Shown here in pieces: positions 4,910-7,127 of a stretch of DNA of 7,127 bases. Position numbers and translations under genes: made by a program. This stretch comes from Dialister sp. UBA7295 (lineage in GTDB: Bacteria; Bacillota; Negativicutes; Veillonellales; Dialisteraceae). Every line of letters starts with the position of its first letter. Position 1 is the first letter of the stretch. Under the pieces are notes generated by a model. The model was given only the letters and a program-made list of their open reading frames with translations, ran no database searches and was not told the DNA's origin. Location of the stretch: assembly GCA_002471975.1 (NCBI GenBank), contig DKQZ01000089.1, forward strand, positions 1 through 7,127, given 5' to 3'.

Positions 4910-5248
4910 ATGGAGCAGGACTACACGGATCTCATCCATTCTTTCCACGAGACCTGGGATACGTTCCCGGGGGTGGCGAGGATTGTGGACAGATTTCATC
5001 ATACCCTTGCGGTCAATCCTTTTGCCGAAAAACAGGGCATGAAAGTGGGCGAAATCTGCGCCGAGAGAAAGTCGCCGGAAAATCACCGGGGCTGCCTCAA
5101 ACGGAAAGTCCTCTCTACGGGAAAAGCAGGCATCGACCGGCCCTCAGAGGGAAAGATCCGGGGATGGCTCCCCGTGAAGGGCTATCCCGACGTGGTGATT
5201 CACTTTTCCCTGACTCTTCCGGAAGTGGCGGAGTGGGCGGGAAAGTGA
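4910..5248 (+). CDS. Small PAS-like protein of unknown function
   Basis: The gene encodes a soluble 112-aa protein with no signal peptide or membrane segment. AAAGGAG (4896-4902) sits 7 nt before the ATG, so start and expression are well supported. I do not recognise a named family. The order of features resembles a single PAS domain: a helical start, then VDRFHHTLAVNPFAEKQGM (26-44), the turn VGEIC (46-50), a segment with H59 and C62 (ENHRGCLKRKVLSTGKA), and a final strand GYPDVVIHFSLTL (91-103). In PAS sensors the middle part often reads G-x-x-C...C...l..tG as here, and C50 and C62 could be ligand or redox residues. It would be a stand-alone sensor without an output domain. A weak hairpin (TGAGAA 5317-5322 with TTCTCA 5331-5336) follows the gene. 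The PAS assignment is inference. Confidence 0.75.
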   Translation: MEQDYTDLIHSFHETWDTFPGVARIVDRFHHTLAVNPFAEKQGMKVGEICAERKSPENHRGCLKRKVLSTGKAGIDRPSEGKIRGWLPVKGYPDVVIHFSLTLPEVAEWAGK

Positions 5249-5376
5249 ATGCGGGGCGTACTTTCTTTTGTCTCTTTCGAAAAAAGTGTGATAAAAAGTG
5301 ATCAGAATCCTGTTCGTGAGAATGACTGCGTTCTCAGACTGATTATTTTGATGTTTCGCCTGTGTTCGAATTATAC

Positions 5377-5477
5377 TTTTGGGATTATAATCCAAAAAGT
5401 ATTTAAAATTCAGAAGTTTTTGGATTTATTTCCAAAAACTTCTTTTTTCATGACATTTTTGGATTATAATGGAGAAA
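5377..5477 (+). promoter_or_regulatory. Three related palindromic sites upstream of the third ATPase gene
   Basis: Site 1 (5377-5397) has TTTTGG and CCAAAA around (G)ATTATAAT. Site 2 (5417-5438) has TTTTTGGA and TCCAAAAA around TTTATT. Site 3 (5456-5477) has TTTTTGGATTATAAT on the left and a degenerate right arm ending in the purine-rich GGAGAAAA. The centres are 5387.5, 5427.5 and 5466.5, so 40 and 39 bp apart. Sites 1 and 3 contain a perfect TATAAT -10 box inside the palindrome, but -35 boxes are poor. The best reading is an operator set that controls, and overlaps, the promoter of the ATPase gene, possibly by activation or autoregulation. The regulator is unknown. Confidence 0.55.
5412..5448 (+). 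terminator. Terminator-like hairpin in the third ATPase leader
   Basis: AGAAGTTTTTGGA (5412-5424) and TCCAAAAACTTCT (5431-5443) form a perfect 13-bp stem with a 6-nt loop, followed by T to 5448. It coincides with palindromic site 2, so it could act as DNA operator, as RNA attenuator for transcripts starting at site 1, or as the end of the transcript of the 4910 gene. The stem is AT-rich (only 4 of 13 pairs are G-C), which weakens the terminator reading. Confidence 0.4.
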
Positions 5478-5509
5478 ATAAAATGAAAATCATTTCGGGG
5501 GTGAAACTG

Positions 5510-6730
5510 ATGGAACTTATATCTCGTCCTGATTATTTGAATTTCCTGCAGCAGTTCAGGGAAAAGCGGCTGATTAAAGTCATTTCCGGCGTGCGGCGCT
5601 GTGGGAAGTCTACTTTATTTACCCTGTTTCAAAGGCAGCTACTGAAAGAAAATGTGTCCCCGGAGCAGATGATTTCCATTAATTTCGAAGATTTACGGTT
5701 TTCAGCGCTCACCGATTACAGGAAGCTTCACGAATATGTGCTCTCTCACGCACTCCCGGACAGGATGAATTATATATTTCTTGATGAAATCCAGCAGGTC
5801 CCGCAGTTTGAAAGGGCTGTGGACAGCCTTTTTCTTCACAGCAATCTGGATATTTACATGACTGGTTCTAATGCCTGGTTTATGTCGGGAGAATTGGCCA
5901 CGCTTCTGGCCGGCCGGTATGTGGAGATTTCCATGCTTCCCCTGTCTTTTCGGGAATTCTGTACAGGCGATGCCAATGCGTCTAAGAGAAGCGTAATGGC
6001 CAATTTCAATGCATACCTTCAGCAGGGCTCTTTCCCCTATACACTGCGGTTTGATGGCAGGCAGGAAGATGTCGACGTGTACCTGGACGGGATTTACAGT
6101 ACGATTATGCTGAAAGATGTGGCAGCCAGGCATCGAATCACTGACGTCATGCGGCTGGAAAGTGTTTTTCGTTTCCTCATGGACAATGTGGGAAGCCTGA
6201 TTTCCATCAAAAAGATTGCGGATTCCCTGACCAGTATGGGCAGGAAAACGGACAGCAAAACTTTGGAAAAATATGTGAAAGGATTGAAAGACAGTCTGAT
6301 TCTCTACGAAGCGCCCCGCTATAATATCCGGGGTAAGCAGCTTTTGTCTACTCTGTCGAAATATTATGCCGTGGACCTGGGCATGAGAAACAGGGCGCTC
6401 GGACGGCGGGGCGAAGACTTGGGCCATCAGCTGGAAAATGTGATCTATCTGGAACTCCTTCGGCGCTATAAAACGGTGTATGTGGGAAAAATGGATCAGA
6501 CCGAGGTGGATTTCGTGGCTTTAGGAAATGAAGGACCGCAATATTATCAGGTGGCCCTCTCCACGCTGGATCCCATGGTCCTTGAAAGGGAACTGAAACC
6601 ATTGCAGCAGATTCAGGATCAGTATCCCAAGTTTCTTCTCACCCTCGATGAACTGGAATCCGAAGCCAGTTACAACGGCATTCGCAAAATGAATGCTTTG
6701 AAATGGCTGCTTTCAGATGAAATACACTGA
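5510..6730 (+). CDS. AAA+ ATPase with DUF4143 domain, second subfamily
   Basis: This 406-aa protein has the same architecture as the two ATPases on the left but is clearly more distant. Walker A GVRRCGKST (27-35), Walker B FLDE (90-93), sensor-1 TGSN (118-121) and LAGR with R136 are all intact. GSFPY (173-177) opens the DUF4143 part. At the C-terminus TEVDF (331-335) is kept, but the later E-x-K strand reads YYQVAL (345-350), a variant common in this subfamily. The ATG at 5510 is chosen because GGGGGTG (5497-5503) is a good ribosome binding site and the protein then begins MELISRPDYL, as family members do. An in-frame ATG at 5483 is possible but lies only about 6 nt from the start point expected of the site 3 promoter. 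The frame is open further upstream (to 5249), but that part covers the palindromes and is not protein-like. Role unknown; cytoplasmic. Confidence 0.92.
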   Translation: MELISRPDYLNFLQQFREKRLIKVISGVRRCGKSTLFTLFQRQLLKENVSPEQMISINFEDLRFSALTDYRKLHEYVLSHALPDRMNYIFLDEIQQVPQFERAVDSLFLHSNLDIYMTGSNAWFMSGELATLLAGRYVEISMLPLSFREFCTGDANASKRSVMANFNAYLQQGSFPYTLRFDGRQEDVDVYLDGIYSTIMLKDVAARHRITDVMRLESVFRFLMDNVGSLISIKKIADSLTSMGRKTDSKTLEKYVKGLKDSLILYEAPRYNIRGKQLLSTLSKYYAVDLGMRNRALGRRGEDLGHQLENVIYLELLRRYKTVYVGKMDQTEVDFVALGNEGPQYYQVALSTLDPMVLERELKPLQQIQDQYPKFLLTLDELESEASYNGIRKMNALKWLLSDEIH

Positions 6731-6750
6731 AATCATTCCCCTGTTTTTCC

Positions 6751-6799
6751 GGCTGCTGACAACTGACGGCTAATGGCTAACCTCTGACCACTGATCACT
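6751..6799. repeat. Heptanucleotide array RAYNRCT, seven units
   Basis: Exactly seven 7-bp units fill 49 bp: GGCTGCT, GACAACT, GACGGCT, AATGGCT, AACCTCT, GACCACT, GATCACT. GACAACT is identical to the first unit of the array at 4844. It lies between the ATPase stop codon and the T-box promoter. No terminator for the ATPase gene is evident here. Confidence 0.55.
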
Positions 6800-6814
6800 T
6801 TTTTCGAAATCCCC

Positions 6815-6843
6815 TTGACAGAAATATTTCCATCCTGTATTAT
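6815..6843 (+). promoter_or_regulatory. Promoter of the T-box leader
   Basis: A perfect -35 TTGACA (6815-6820), a 17-bp spacer and TATTAT (6838-6843, one mismatch) form the best promoter in the window. Transcription should start near 6850, just ahead of the T-box stem I. Confidence 0.9.
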
Positions 6844-6849
6844 CATAGG

Positions 6850-7073
6850 CAACTTAAGAAAAAGCGATGAGCAGGAAAAAGTCTCTTGAGGGCCATGGCA
6901 GAGAGCCGGTGGATGGTGAAAACCGGTATGGGACATGAGACGAAACTCTCCTGGGAGCACCGGATCGAACGAAGTAGAGAAGGCGGGAGTCCCCGTTATG
7001 GACATGGAGTATAATACAGAGTGGTACCGCGAATATCGCCTCTGTCCCGCGTGGGACAGGGGCTTTTCTTTTT
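6850..7073 (+). ncRNA. T-box riboswitch, probably leucine-specific (CUC)
   Basis: This leader senses uncharged tRNA and controls transcription of the gene beyond the window. Stem I has CAGG (6872-6875) with CCTG (6950-6953) below, GTCTC (6881-6885) with GAGAC (6937-6941) above, and CCGGT (6906-6910) with ACCGG (6922-6926) near the tip enclosing the conserved GGATGGTG. The specifier loop is GAAACTCT (6942-6949). By analogy with the glyQS leader (GAAA followed by the codon) the specifier is CTC at 6946-6948, leucine; ACT (Thr) one base earlier is the alternative. The T-box itself is TGGTACCGCG (7022-7031). The antiterminator forms from ACAGAG (7016-7021) with CTCTGT (7040-7045) and GCGA (7029-7032) with TCGC (7036-7039), leaving the 7-nt TGGTACC bulge that binds the tRNA acceptor end. 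The controlled gene is likely leuS or a leucine biosynthesis or transport gene. Confidence 0.95.
7038..7073 (+). terminator. T-box intrinsic terminator
   Basis: GCCTCTGTCCC (7038-7048) pairs with GGGACAGGGGC (7053-7063), 11 bp with one T-G wobble and loop GCGT, followed by TTTTCTTTTT. Bases 7038-7045 are also needed for the antiterminator, so the two structures exclude each other. From 7074 to the end no start codon with a ribosome binding site is seen; the regulated gene starts outside the window. Confidence 0.93.
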
Positions 7074-7127
7074 CGGGAGACTCATATACCCCGCTGAGCG
7101 ATAAAGAGGCTGCTGAAGAAGTATGCC

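Noticed and set aside
5249..5509. N-terminal extension of the third ATPase from 5249 or 5483
   Set aside because: The extension would translate the palindromic promoter region, is not protein-like and overlaps the expected start point; the 5510 start has a good ribosome binding site.
5702..6427. 241-aa open frame on the minus strand
   Set aside because: It is antisense to the third ATPase and has no family resemblance or start signal.

Overview
The window looks like the chromosome of a moderate-GC Firmicute. The firmest evidence is a complete T-box leader at the right end, an RNA class found mainly in Firmicutes. Strong Shine-Dalgarno sequences and sigma-A type promoters agree with this. The gene style and extragenic repeats fit Negativicutes (Dialister/Megasphaera-like), but that is an impression that could not be tested here.

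Left part (1-3628): two paralogous AAA+ ATPases with DUF4143-type C-terminal domains are transcribed head to head from a 365-bp divergent region. The leftward gene (146-1375) keeps all its catalytic motifs. The rightward copy (1741-2964) is a full-length ORF that keeps Walker A but has lost the Walker B glutamate, the sensor-1 TGS motif, the LAGR arginine and two residues of the C-terminal nuclease-like motif, so it looks like a pseudo-ATPase. It is followed after 25 bp by a YigZ/IMPACT-family gene (2990-3628), probably in the same transcript.

Middle (3619-4892): about 1.25 kb without a credible gene. It holds an array of related repeat units: short (158-165 bp), long (304-319 bp) and a truncated end copy. 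Five units carry a hairpin with an invariant TGAT loop, and its stem sequence changes on both arms together. Each hairpin in the better-preserved units is preceded by a small heptanucleotide tandem array. The two long units also carry a CTCCCC-type hairpin module. The array starts inside the last codons of the YigZ gene and runs into a second kind of heptamer array.

Right part (4893-7127): a small protein with a PAS-like sequence pattern (4910-5248), then a third, more distant AAA+/DUF4143 ATPase (5510-6730). Upstream of the ATPase are three related palindromic sites spaced about 40 bp apart, two of them containing TATAAT. A third heptamer array follows, then a TTGACA/TATTAT promoter driving a T-box riboswitch. 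Its antiterminator and terminator are resolvable base by base, and its likely specifier is CUC (leucine). The regulated gene, plausibly leuS or a leucine pathway gene, lies beyond the window.

The best candidates for something undescribed are the covarying hairpin/heptamer array, the degenerate ATPase paired with an intact paralog, and the triple palindrome upstream of the third ATPase.
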